From Nitrospirota bacterium (GTDB lineage: Bacteria > Nitrospirota > Thermodesulfovibrionia > Thermodesulfovibrionales > Magnetobacteriaceae), in the NCBI GenBank assembly GCA_015233895.1, contig JADFXG010000021.1, positions 1 through 49,212 on the forward strand: a stretch of 49,212 nucleotides of DNA. The letters run 5' to 3'. The notes under the pieces were generated by a model. The model ran no database searches, was not told where the DNA came from, and saw nothing but the letters and a program-made list of their open reading frames with translations. Every line of letters starts with the position of its first letter. The first letter of the stretch is position 1. This document shows positions 42,271-49,212 of this stretch, in pieces. The position numbers and the translations under genes were made by a program.

Positions 42271-45200
42271 GTGGCTTACTTTTTCACAAATGCGATAGAT
42301 ATAACCCCTTCAAGCGGGAGCTGGGTAACAATTGATTTATCACCGTATCTGCCACAGGATGCTACAGTGGCAGTGTTGAGAGTGCATGAGGGCAGTTACG
42401 GTGAGCATGTAAATTATGGGTTAAGAACCTATGGATCAAGCAACGATAACTATGCAGTCGGCTATATTAATGGTTATAGCCAGTGCGATTTTTATGTAAA
42501 GGTATCAACAGCTCTGAAAATTGAGGCGAAAATCCAGACAACATATTGTAAGATAAAACTGACAGGCTATTTTACCTCAGATGCTGCAGGATTTACCGAA
42601 CCATATCAAATTGCTGCTGATTTAACAAGCTCATGGACAACTTATAACCTGAGCAGCTATATCCCAATTAGCGCAAAATTCGCTCTTTTAGAAATAACTT
42701 GTACTGATAGTGTTTGGAATAATACCGGTATCAGGCCATTTGGCAGCACTGATACAAGGGTGGCTCCTCAGTATGGGGCAAGCCATTTCGGGTTCTGTGT
42801 GCCAATAGATGGTAACAGAAAATTTGAAGCTATAAAAAATGGCGGCACAACTAAGATATATCTGCACGGGTATGTCACTGCAGGCAGATCCTTTGTTAAC
42901 GGAATCAATAAGAGTGTCACCAATACGGATAATTATCAGACAATTACACTTACTCCGCCGTGGGGCGCCTCCGGTGTGCTTATAGAGTCATGGACACACA
43001 CAAGCGGACATGACGGTTTTGTTGCGTTAAGAAAAGGTTCCACTGATGACATTTATAAAAACAGCAGTTTTTGTACTCATGCCATAGGTATTGATTTTGC
43101 TGCAAAAACAATTGAGGGCAAAAGACAGAATACCTATATGGACTTCTACGTGATGGGTTACTTTTGTAAACCATATAAAAACATAGACTTAATGCCTCGC
43201 AACTGGGTTGGAGAGTTTAATAATCAGGTGTCGGGTTCTTTTTCTGATGGTGATGAGGTTTTAATTGATATAAGGCAACCTTCTGGCGATAACGGCTATT
43301 ATAATTTGCCGTCCCCAATTGCCGATATGGGTACACTGAGTTTATTAAACTTATTAAACACCGAAATTGCGGCAAATTATATGGCTACAATTCTGTCTGA
43401 CATGGCTGAGTTTTATGAGGCAAACGGCTTAGGGGATTCTGTCAACGAGTTTTTTGAAAGCGTCATAAGCAGTGAGTATCTTAACAGCATAAATTCTCAC
43501 GGCAGCGACTTAAAGATACTGTTTATTAAGCAACCGTTTCTTTTAGAGCGAATTCTGCATTTTTCACTGGATATAGCAACCGGGTTTTGGAATAGTCTAT
43601 ACATTGGAAACAAGATAGTGGATTCCGGCATAGAGACTATGTTTTCAGTTAGCAGTGGGCTTGGTAATTCAAAAGACGTTAATTTCCCGCTAACAATTTC
43701 AGAAGGTTTTCGCAAATACCTGGCCCTGCTAAATGGGATAACTGATCCGGTTAACTCTCTGGCTGTACTTACAAGCACCATTGAAGAGCATATACACATC
43801 CCATATTTTTTCAGAAATTCTTTAAGGCCGGTTCTTACAACGAGAGTATCTCCTGCATGGGATATAACAATCGAGGGGTCATCAATTAAAAAATACGTAA
43901 AGAAAATAAATCTCACCAAACAAGAATCAGAGGCAATTGACCATATTGAGATAGAGCTGGCTGGTTTAAAACTCTGGGATGTTTGCAATCCTGTAACAAA
44001 CTATGGTGAATTATGTATAAAACTAACATTATCAAATCCGCCTGGGGTCGCTGACCCCTACGAGTTTTACCTTGAAACCAGAGAAAAGAAGGAATCAGCT
44101 GTGTCAAACCCGGCAGCCCGTGGCGGCAGCGCCAATATTAATATCTGGGGACGTCAAAAACCGGCAATATTAGCAAAGGGATTTGCCTCAAAACTATCAG
44201 ACACTTACTACAATAAATATGCTTCAGAAATAGCCGCAGAGATAGCCGGAAGTTCCTTAGCGGGGTATGGGGTATCTATCCCCATAACCTGGGATTGTGA
44301 TGACTATTGGATAAGTGAATTCAGCACTGAAGATTACCCGATAAACGCTCTTATAAAGCTGGCTGAGGCCGCAGGTGCCATAGTCAGAACCAACTCTGAC
44401 GGCTCATTAACCGTCAGAAGCAAGTTTCCTGTTAAGCCTGAGGAACTGTCAAACGAAACGGCTGTGTACTCTTTTGACTTTACCAACATAATATCAATGG
44501 ACTATACCGAGGAACAGCCGGAGTTTAGCTCTGTCACGGTTAATATTAATAATGGCAGCAGCTCTGAGGATTACTCCATTGAGGCAGTGGACGGCACATG
44601 TGCAAAGCCCGGTGAAACTCTTCAGATAAAAGTGTATATCCCTAATAAAAGTGCAAGTTATAAATTAAAAGTTGCCGGAGATGCCAAAATCTCTAAAGTT
44701 GGTACCTACTCTGAGACATTGGATGAAACGGTTACAATAACTAACGGCTCAGGCTCTGTCAGCAAGGCAATCTACAGCGTTACCTCTTACACACTCCACA
44801 CTTGTGATGGATCAGGGAAAACGATAGATTACACGGCAGGCTCTAAAACCATTACTATCTGCCGGGGGTCGCTGACCCCTTTGGATGACACGTGCTCATT
44901 ATTAGATATCTGCTATGAGACAAAATATGATTTATGGGATGTGACGTCAACAGTTAGTGGGACTGTTGCGTTATTTGTAGTGAAAGACACCGGGAGCAGT
45001 GCGGCATCTGCTGTTACAGTAGTCGTAGGGGGGGTAGCGGCGCCAGACAATAAAGGCGCTGATAATATAAACAATGCTCTTATCATCACTGAAACTCAGG
45101 CAGTTACAGTTGGGCAAATCTACCTGTATGATAATTCCTACAGGCGCAGAAAATATACACTGGACGTGCCCTACTGCGGCGCACAGGATGGCAGCGTGGC

Positions 45201-45354
45201 ATCGGTAAATGACGATGAAAGCGGCACGTACATGAAGGGAATAGTAAGAGAGGCATCAGTGGAAATTTCATTAAGCAGCAAAGACAAATCACCAAAGTTT
45301 AAGGAAACCATCGTGGTGTATGGATATGACAATTATAAAAACCCGGTAAAATAG
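42271..45354 (+). CDS. Large beta-repeat protein with phage tail-hub-like segment
   Basis: 1027 aa, not recognised as a whole. The first 300 residues are three repeats of about 100 aa, each opening with W/Y-x-T-I/Y-x-L-(S/T)-x-(Y/P)-x-P-x-(S)A and followed by G-x-R-x-(F/Y)GS(T/S). From about 530 to 740 it resembles phage tail-hub/baseplate proteins: IEIELAGLKLWD, ISIPITWDCDDYW-like and INALIKLAEAAGAIVRTNSDGSLTVRSKF. The last 280 residues have Ig-like strands. There is no signal peptide or membrane helix. The start is GTG 42271 with AAGGAG 6 nt upstream. Codons are AT-rich, as in the 180-bp AT-rich leader. No other tail genes flank it. Confidence 0.75.
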   Translation: MAYFFTNAIDITPSSGSWVTIDLSPYLPQDATVAVLRVHEGSYGEHVNYGLRTYGSSNDNYAVGYINGYSQCDFYVKVSTALKIEAKIQTTYCKIKLTGYFTSDAAGFTEPYQIAADLTSSWTTYNLSSYIPISAKFALLEITCTDSVWNNTGIRPFGSTDTRVAPQYGASHFGFCVPIDGNRKFEAIKNGGTTKIYLHGYVTAGRSFVNGINKSVTNTDNYQTITLTPPWGASGVLIESWTHTSGHDGFVALRKGSTDDIYKNSSFCTHAIGIDFAAKTIEGKRQNTYMDFYVMGYFCKPYKNIDLMPRNWVGEFNNQVSGSFSDGDEVLIDIRQPSGDNGYYNLPSPIADMGTLSLLNLLNTEIAANYMATILSDMAEFYEANGLGDSVNEFFESVISSEYLNSINSHGSDLKILFIKQPFLLERILHFSLDIATGFWNSLYIGNKIVDSGIETMFSVSSGLGNSKDVNFPLTISEGFRKYLALLNGITDPVNSLAVLTSTIEEHIHIPYFFRNSLRPVLTTRVSPAWDITIEGSSIKKYVKKINLTKQESEAIDHIEIELAGLKLWDVCNPVTNYGELCIKLTLSNPPGVADPYEFYLETREKKESAVSNPAARGGSANINIWGRQKPAILAKGFASKLSDTYYNKYASEIAAEIAGSSLAGYGVSIPITWDCDDYWISEFSTEDYPINALIKLAEAAGAIVRTNSDGSLTVRSKFPVKPEELSNETAVYSFDFTNIISMDYTEEQPEFSSVTVNINNGSSSEDYSIEAVDGTCAKPGETLQIKVYIPNKSASYKLKVAGDAKISKVGTYSETLDETVTITNGSGSVSKAIYSVTSYTLHTCDGSGKTIDYTAGSKTITICRGSLTPLDDTCSLLDICYETKYDLWDVTSTVSGTVALFVVKDTGSSAASAVTVVVGGVAAPDNKGADNINNALIITETQAVTVGQIYLYDNSYRRRKYTLDVPYCGAQDGSVASVNDDESGTYMKGIVREASVEISLSSKDKSPKFKETIVVYGYDNYKNPVK
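44044..44058. repeat. GGGGTC-GCT-GACCCC palindrome, copy 1
   Basis: A perfect 6-bp dyad with 3-nt centre inside the large gene. Its identical twin is at 44865-44879, 821 bp on. Here it encodes G-V-A-D-P. Confidence 0.7.
44865..44879. repeat. GGGGTC-GCT-GACCCC palindrome, copy 2
   Basis: Identical to copy 1, and the same T follows, but read in a different frame (G-S-L-T-P). Conservation of DNA and not of peptide points to a mobile or structural DNA motif. Confidence 0.7.
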
Positions 45355-45365
45355 AAGGAGGAACA

Positions 45366-45902
45366 GTGAACAGCTCATCAAATGTAAAAGCCACTAAAAC
45401 GGTAACATTTAAAAGCAGTTGTACCAGTACCGGTGAAAGCATTATAGTGAAAGCGGATGGTGACTTAAATGTGGACAGTAGCGGCAATAGTAAGTCATCA
45501 TTTGCATTTGGCGACAAGTATTATTTCCGGGTGTTTAAGACCTCCGGCATATCAGGCTATACAATCAGTAAGTCAGACGGTATTATTACGCCTTATGGCA
45601 CAGGAAAGACTGTAACCATAACAGAATCAATTAAATTTGAAAAAAGCGATACGGCAAAAACATCATGCCCGATTACCTCAGTTAATTCAATCACCTGGCA
45701 GGGGACAGACCTTGGCACAATTAAAAAGAGTGGTTCGAGGGAGGTTACCTCAGAAGTATCAGGTGTGGCAGTAGGGCAGTTGTGCTATGAAAGCAGCTAC
45801 GATTCATACTACATTACCGTGCAACAACCCTCAAACTACGACACGGAACAGGATGCCGGGTACGAGGTGCTGATATGTGTTGATGAGATGTCTAAAGCCT
45901 AA
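45366..45902 (+). CDS. Companion beta-rich protein of the tail-hub-like gene
   Basis: 178 aa, GTG start, with AAGGAGGAACA directly before it, nearly the same ribosome-site context as the 1027-aa gene 11 bp upstream. The part VNSITWQGTDLGTIKKSGSR and VGQLCYESSYDSYYITVQQP resembles VTSYTLHTCDGSGKTIDY and LDICYETKYDLWDV in the large protein, so the two share a small beta domain. It has no signal peptide. Its stop codon TAA (45900-45902) lies inside a repeat relic (45898-45928), so the present C-terminus may be shortened by that insertion. Function unknown. Confidence 0.7.
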   Translation: MNSSSNVKATKTVTFKSSCTSTGESIIVKADGDLNVDSSGNSKSSFAFGDKYYFRVFKTSGISGYTISKSDGIITPYGTGKTVTITESIKFEKSDTAKTSCPITSVNSITWQGTDLGTIKKSGSREVTSEVSGVAVGQLCYESSYDSYYITVQQPSNYDTEQDAGYEVLICVDEMSKA

Positions 45903-45928
45903 TTCTAATTCAATCGTCTAACTTTGTT
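45898..45928. repeat. 31-nt relic of the dispersed repeat
   Basis: 29 of 31 bases match the reverse complement of 8345-8375, the right end of the MITE-like element. Only this end is present here. It supplies the stop codon of the 178-aa gene. Confidence 0.75.
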
Positions 45929-46035
45929 TTAGATAGTGATTCCCTACCTTGACAATAAAGGATAATAATGCTGTACGATACTGTAGTGTCCTGAGGTGTT
46001 CCTTGCGGAAACTGAAGAATTTAGTAAATGTTTAT

Positions 46036-46057
46036 CTTAATTTAGACTCAAATTAAG
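46036..46057 (+). promoter_or_regulatory. Perfect dyad overlapping the hemerythrin ribosome site
   Basis: CTTAATTT (46036-46043) and AAATTAAG (46050-46057) form an 8-bp stem with a 6-nt loop. Its right arm reaches into AAGGGGG (46055-46061), the ribosome site of the gene at 46068. It could be an operator or an RNA hairpin limiting translation. AT-only stems are weak, so this is tentative. Confidence 0.4.
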
Positions 46058-46067
46058 GGGGATTTAT

Positions 46068-46475
46068 ATGCCGTTGATATCATGGAATGACACCCTTAGT
46101 GTGCATATTTGGGAGTTTGACGAACATCACAAGAAAATAATAAATCTCCTCAACGGCTTATATGACGCCATATCGGCCAAAAAGGGCAGCACCATAGTCG
46201 AACCGGTAATAGTGGAGTTGATAGACTATACGAGATACCATTTTGCTGCCGAGGAGAAGCTTATGAACAAGTATTCATTTCCGGGGGTCTCCGGACATGA
46301 ACACGAGCACAAAGAGCTGATTGCGAAAGTAGTTGATTTTCAAGAACAATTCAGAGCTGGAAAGGCTAAGATAGACTTTTCGCTGTTGAACTTCTTAAAG
46401 ACATGGCTGACTAAACATATCATGGGAACTGATAAAAAATATTCGTCATTTCTAAAAGAAAAAGGCATAAGATAA
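46068..46475 (+). CDS. Bacteriohemerythrin 1
   Basis: 135-aa single-domain hemerythrin. All likely diiron ligands are present: His21 in FDEHHKKI, His58 and Glu62 in HFAAEE, His77 and His81 in HEHEH, and His117 with Asp122 in WLTKHIMGTD. Such proteins bind O2 and act as oxygen stores or sensors in microaerophilic and motile bacteria. It is monocistronic and converges with the HD-GYP gene. Start ATG 46068 follows AAGGGGG. Confidence 0.93.
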   Translation: MPLISWNDTLSVHIWEFDEHHKKIINLLNGLYDAISAKKGSTIVEPVIVELIDYTRYHFAAEEKLMNKYSFPGVSGHEHEHKELIAKVVDFQEQFRAGKAKIDFSLLNFLKTWLTKHIMGTDKKYSSFLKEKGIR

Positions 46476-46545
46476 AGGTGTTGTTTATTTTCTATATGGG
46501 GGAAATCTCTATTATTGGAATATCAGAAAATTCTCTCCACTAACT

Positions 46546-47838
46546 TTAATACACAAAATACTTACGTACCAGCTTTTTCATCATTTTCTCAATGGTATCG
46601 TCTTCAGATTTGCTTATTTTGTCGTACAGATCGAATGACATGTCTATGAACACCTCCAGTAGCTTAGGGTCGAAGTGTTTCCCTGAGTTTTCTTTCATTA
46701 TCTCTAAGGTTTCTTCATAAGAGTAAGGTTCTTTATAAGGACGCTTTGAGGTGAGGGCGTCAAAAACGTCAACTATTGCAAATATCCTTGCACCAATGGG
46801 GATGTCTTCTGACATAAGCTGCCCTGAATAACCTTTTCCGTCATATCTCTCATGATGATATACCACCACGTCCACTGCATCTCTGAGCCATGAGTATCTT
46901 CCCACTATATCCATACCATGAAGGACGTGATCCTTCATATGTTCAAACTCCTCTTCAGTAAGCTTGCCGGGTTTCAGCAAGATATTGTCAGATATTGCGA
47001 TTTTTCCAATGTCATGGAGAAATGATCCCTTTATCAGGCTTCTTATTTCGTCATCTTTTAAGTGCAATGCCTCGCCAAGTGAGACGGCATAAATTGCAAC
47101 CCGGTAATTGTGGCTGTTTGTGTCGCTATCTCTTTTGGCAATGGTGCTGCCCAATGTCTCAAGCATCCCAAGGTTTGCTTCTGTCAGATTGCGGGTATGC
47201 TTTATTAAATCATTGTTCATCGATATAACTAATGGATAAAAGATGATCGATGTTACTGAAACAGCCAAAACTATTACCAGGAAAGACACTACGAGGGAAT
47301 GTCTAATATCTTTCATTGTATGGTTATTCGTACGATATATACCCTCCAGATAACCGTATTTCTTGTTAGTCTTGTCAAACAGCGGCACAACGAACTGTAA
47401 GAAGATTCGACCGTTTATGTAAAACCTTTCAGAAGTGATATTGTTAATAAACATAGTGCCTCTCTCTTTACCGACGGTCTCTTTAGGTTCGATGTACTTG
47501 TTGTGTGCCTCCATCGCATCGATGTCATTAGAGGTAACTTCATAGAGTTTCTTTAACTCAGTGGTGTAGAGTTCTAAGGCAATGAAATTGCCGTATTTGA
47601 TGACGAGTTTGAGTTTATCGGCCATTAGGTTATTCTCTTGTTCGGATAAGCCTTGTGCAAAAAAGCGTCTGTCATTTAATATCATTTTAGATTCGGCTAT
47701 AGCAAGGTCTTTGACCATTTCGTCAATGTCCTGAAGTTTGATAAAAAACACTGTCACTCCTAACAGTATGGATAAGACACACCAGCCCAATATCAGACGC
47801 TTTATCAGTGTTATATGTATTTTTCTTGCTACCGACAT
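46546..47838 (-). CDS. Membrane HD-GYP domain protein
   Basis: 430 aa. A first transmembrane helix (about 10-30), a periplasmic sensory region of about 150 residues, a second helix (about 190-212), then an HD-GYP domain: SHNYRVAIYAVSLGEAL, GSFLHDIGKIAI, HHERYDGKGYSG, PIGARIFAIVDVFDALTSKRPYK. HD-GYP enzymes hydrolyse cyclic di-GMP. The diagnostic loop is GYS instead of GYP, but the metal-binding H and D residues are kept, so it is probably active. Sandwiched between two hemerythrin genes, it may tie oxygen status to motility or biofilm switching. Confidence 0.92.
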   Translation of the reverse strand: MSVARKIHITLIKRLILGWCVLSILLGVTVFFIKLQDIDEMVKDLAIAESKMILNDRRFFAQGLSEQENNLMADKLKLVIKYGNFIALELYTTELKKLYEVTSNDIDAMEAHNKYIEPKETVGKERGTMFINNITSERFYINGRIFLQFVVPLFDKTNKKYGYLEGIYRTNNHTMKDIRHSLVVSFLVIVLAVSVTSIIFYPLVISMNNDLIKHTRNLTEANLGMLETLGSTIAKRDSDTNSHNYRVAIYAVSLGEALHLKDDEIRSLIKGSFLHDIGKIAISDNILLKPGKLTEEEFEHMKDHVLHGMDIVGRYSWLRDAVDVVVYHHERYDGKGYSGQLMSEDIPIGARIFAIVDVFDALTSKRPYKEPYSYEETLEIMKENSGKHFDPKLLEVFIDMSFDLYDKISKSEDDTIEKMMKKLVRKYFVY

Positions 47839-48119
47839 CTGTTTGCATTATAAAACAAAGACAGCTATCTTCTCAATTTTGGGGAAAACGCGGTCAAGTT
47901 GTTAAATTATGCCTGATTATAAACGTCTAAGAATATTATATGAGTGACAAGGTATGCTAAAATATAATTAAGCAGGTAGATACTAAAATGAACTCGATAC
48001 CATGGTTATCTGGTGTGGAGATTTAAAGGATGAGTATAACTGGCTGAACTGGTAGTTGCGTGAGAAGCAAAGATATATTTTTGGAAAACGTTTGTATGTC
48101 AAAAGGGGAATGAAGGGAA

Positions 48120-48548
48120 ATGAATATTGAGTGGACAGATGATTTAATAATTGGTGTTGATATTATTGACGAACAACATAAAGAATTCTTTAGACGTATA
48201 AATTTACTATTTCAGTCTATAGAAACTAACGATTTAAAAGAGATAGCCAGGACATTTTTATTTGTCAGGCAGTATGTCAATATTCACTTTAAAACCGAAG
48301 AGGATTTTATAAAGAACAATATTAACTATGAATATGGGATTACAAATTATATAGAACATAAAAATGATCACGATGCATTCATAAGAGATTTTACAGAGTT
48401 TGAAAAAATAAAGATAAAAAATAAACGTGAAATATTAAAAATAGCAAAAGAGTTTTATCCCTGGATGCGGAACTGGCTGTCTCAGCACATTACTTGTATA
48501 GATAAAAAGATGGGTATTATCTATAATAAATCTATGGAAAAGAAATAA
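48120..48548 (+). CDS. Bacteriohemerythrin 2
   Basis: 142 aa. IDEQHKEFF (His20), HFKTEE (His56, Glu60), EHKNDH (His80, His84) and WLSQHITCID (His123, Asp128) give the full diiron ligand set. It is clearly divergent from the first hemerythrin in this window. Start ATG 48120 follows AAGGGAA-type GAAGGG about 3-8 nt upstream. The region before it (47839-48119) is AT-rich with no clear gene or terminator. It is read divergently from the HD-GYP gene. Confidence 0.92.
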   Translation: MNIEWTDDLIIGVDIIDEQHKEFFRRINLLFQSIETNDLKEIARTFLFVRQYVNIHFKTEEDFIKNNINYEYGITNYIEHKNDHDAFIRDFTEFEKIKIKNKREILKIAKEFYPWMRNWLSQHITCIDKKMGIIYNKSMEKK

Positions 48549-48686
48549 CCGATTTATATATAGTGCAGGTAACGTAAAGTTTAAGATATCCCCCAATTCA
48601 CTGTTTTATATGACAAAAAAGTGTCTTTTTCAATGCTTTCATGAAACCGGTAAATCCCCATGTGATTAATAAATAAAGGTAATGAC

Positions 48687-48733
48687 TGGTGCGCCACCCA
48701 GGATTCGAACCAGGAACCAACGGATTAAGAGTG
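48687..48733 (-). other. 3' half of a tRNA-Lys (CTT) gene: probable attachment-site remnant
   Basis: Read on the minus strand, it begins in the anticodon loop (CTCTTAA), continues with a TCCGT stem strand, T loop TTCGAAT and acceptor GTGGCGC-A-CCA. The 5' acceptor strand and D arm are absent upstream. Integrases that target tRNA genes leave exactly such a fragment at the distal end of the element. The T stem has a central mismatch, so it is decayed. Confidence 0.65.
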
Positions 48734-48862
48734 CGTTGTTCCAATATTTTTAAGGGTTTGTAAAACATTGATTTTACCCATAAATCCATGATATATAAAG
48801 ATAATCATCTTTTAGCATTATTGGCTGTAGTTGGATAGAGATGGGTGGAATTTGATTGCCGC

Positions 48863-48886
48863 GGGCACCTTTATGGGCACCTCATT
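48863..48886. repeat. Pair of GGGCACCT direct repeats
   Basis: GGGCACCT occurs at 48863-48870 and 48875-48882, 12 bp apart, about 130 bp inside the putative element from the tRNA fragment. Integrase arm-type sites are short direct repeats at such places, but no integrase gene is in view. Confidence 0.3.
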
Positions 48887-49057
48887 TTAGATAAACAACG
48901 AGGATGGAGATGGAGGAAATTCACACCCCCGAACGCTTTTGTGGATATTGTGTTTGCGGTACATCCTTGAACCAATCTGGAACGAGTGGATAAATTAACA
49001 AATTGGCACATATTTATTTTAGTGCATTAATTTACCCAAATGTTATAATAACACCAA

Positions 49058-49212
49058 ATGCCTAAACGCTATGACAAGGTTATAAAGGAAATCCTTAAGG
49101 ATGTTGTAGATACCCTAATTACAGAAGTTATAGGGTTAAAAATAGTTAAATCCACGGCCATAGAAACTAAACTTCAGATAACGAATGAGCGTGAGGCTGA
49201 TTTTATTTTACT
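49058..49212 (+). CDS. Rpn/PD-(D/E)XK-nuclease-like protein, 5' fragment
   Basis: Begins at ATG 49058 and runs off the window; 51 codons are visible. The start MPKRYDKVIKEILKDVVDTL and later LKIVKS, TKLQITNEREADFIL match the opening of Rpn-family (recombination-promoting nuclease/transposase-like) proteins, where the acidic E-x-x-D-F-I/L segment contains the first catalytic carboxylate. They are often plentiful in mobile regions. No promoter is certain. The rest of the domain lies outside the window. Confidence 0.6.
   Translation, partial: MPKRYDKVIKEILKDVVDTLITEVIGLKIVKSTAIETKLQITNEREADFIL

Larger units (their letters stand above)
48549..49057. other. Non-coding stretch containing an attachment-site-like tRNA remnant
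   Basis: No convincing gene is seen here. The stretch holds the tRNA-Lys 3' fragment (48687-48733) and a pair of 12-bp repeats (48863-48886). The remaining sequence is AT-rich with short open frames only. It appears to be the junction between ordinary chromosome (left) and an integrated element (right). Confidence 0.6.

Noticed and set aside
42271-45902. Complete prophage or contractile injection system
   Set aside because: No sheath, tube, capsid, terminase, lysis or AAA genes are present around the two tail-hub-like genes.
45949-45979. TTGACA plus TACGAT promoter before the first hemerythrin
   Set aside because: The 19-nt spacing and weak -10 make it too uncertain to list.
48598-48789. 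63-aa minus-strand frame
   Set aside because: It runs through the tRNA-Lys fragment (the VPGSNPGWRT peptide is tRNA sequence), a common false ORF.

Overview
The window reads as chromosomal DNA of a Gram-negative, motile, probably anaerobic or microaerophilic environmental bacterium. The gene mix fits Nitrospirota (the Thermodesulfovibrio/Magnetobacterium side) or a related deltaproteobacterial-type lineage: FlgO-like lipoproteins, a fliL-to-fliA flagellar operon, bacteriohemerythrins, HD-GYP, rubredoxin and an NrfD/DsrP fragment. The taxonomic call is an inference. No magnetosome genes and no rRNA are present.

Layout. Positions 1-1006 look chimeric or broken: a fragment of an NrfD-type membrane subunit is joined to a 57-bp inverted copy of the tail of a damaged Ser/Thr kinase gene. 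Positions 1187-4443 hold three lipoprotein genes (two FlgO-like), cheX and an Ala/Pro-repeat lipoprotein gene. Positions 4684-8230 hold mnmE, a DUF6311-like membrane protein and a type IV pilin-like gene, followed by a MITE-like repeat. Positions 8377-20938 are one long minus-strand flagellar operon, in transcription order fliL, fliM, fliN, fliO, fliP, fliQ, fliR, flhB, flhA, flhF, flhG, fliA, a methyltransferase and an mltD-like transglycosylase.

Positions 21148-28130 form a second minus-strand operon: rubredoxin (52 aa), a PAS histidine kinase, a GT2 glycosyltransferase, a B12-binding radical SAM enzyme, a NodU-type carbamoyltransferase and a GT39-like membrane glycosyltransferase. It ends in a strong intrinsic terminator at 21071-21121. 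A Bax1-I/YccA-type membrane protein follows at 28367. The pstSCAB phosphate-uptake operon (29181-33114) is preceded by a striking array of 11-bp TTAC repeats that looks like a multi-unit Pho box. A SulP transporter with an unusual coiled-coil insert and a cytidylate-kinase-like protein run divergently from pstS. Positions 36431-41938 are an exopolysaccharide-type operon: sugar transferase, ANL-family ligase, Zn-dehydrogenase and Wzc-like autokinase. A tRNA-Ser(GGA) gene lies just upstream.

Positions 42271-45902 hold two unrecognised genes, one of 1027 aa with a phage tail-hub-like segment and one of 178 aa. They form an orphan cassette whose second gene ends inside a repeat relic. Two bacteriohemerythrin genes then flank an HD-GYP phosphodiesterase gene (46068-48548). 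The right edge carries a 3' tRNA-Lys fragment (a probable attachment-site remnant) and the 5' end of an Rpn/PD-(D/E)XK-like gene, suggesting that an integrated element starts near 48.7 kb and runs off the window.
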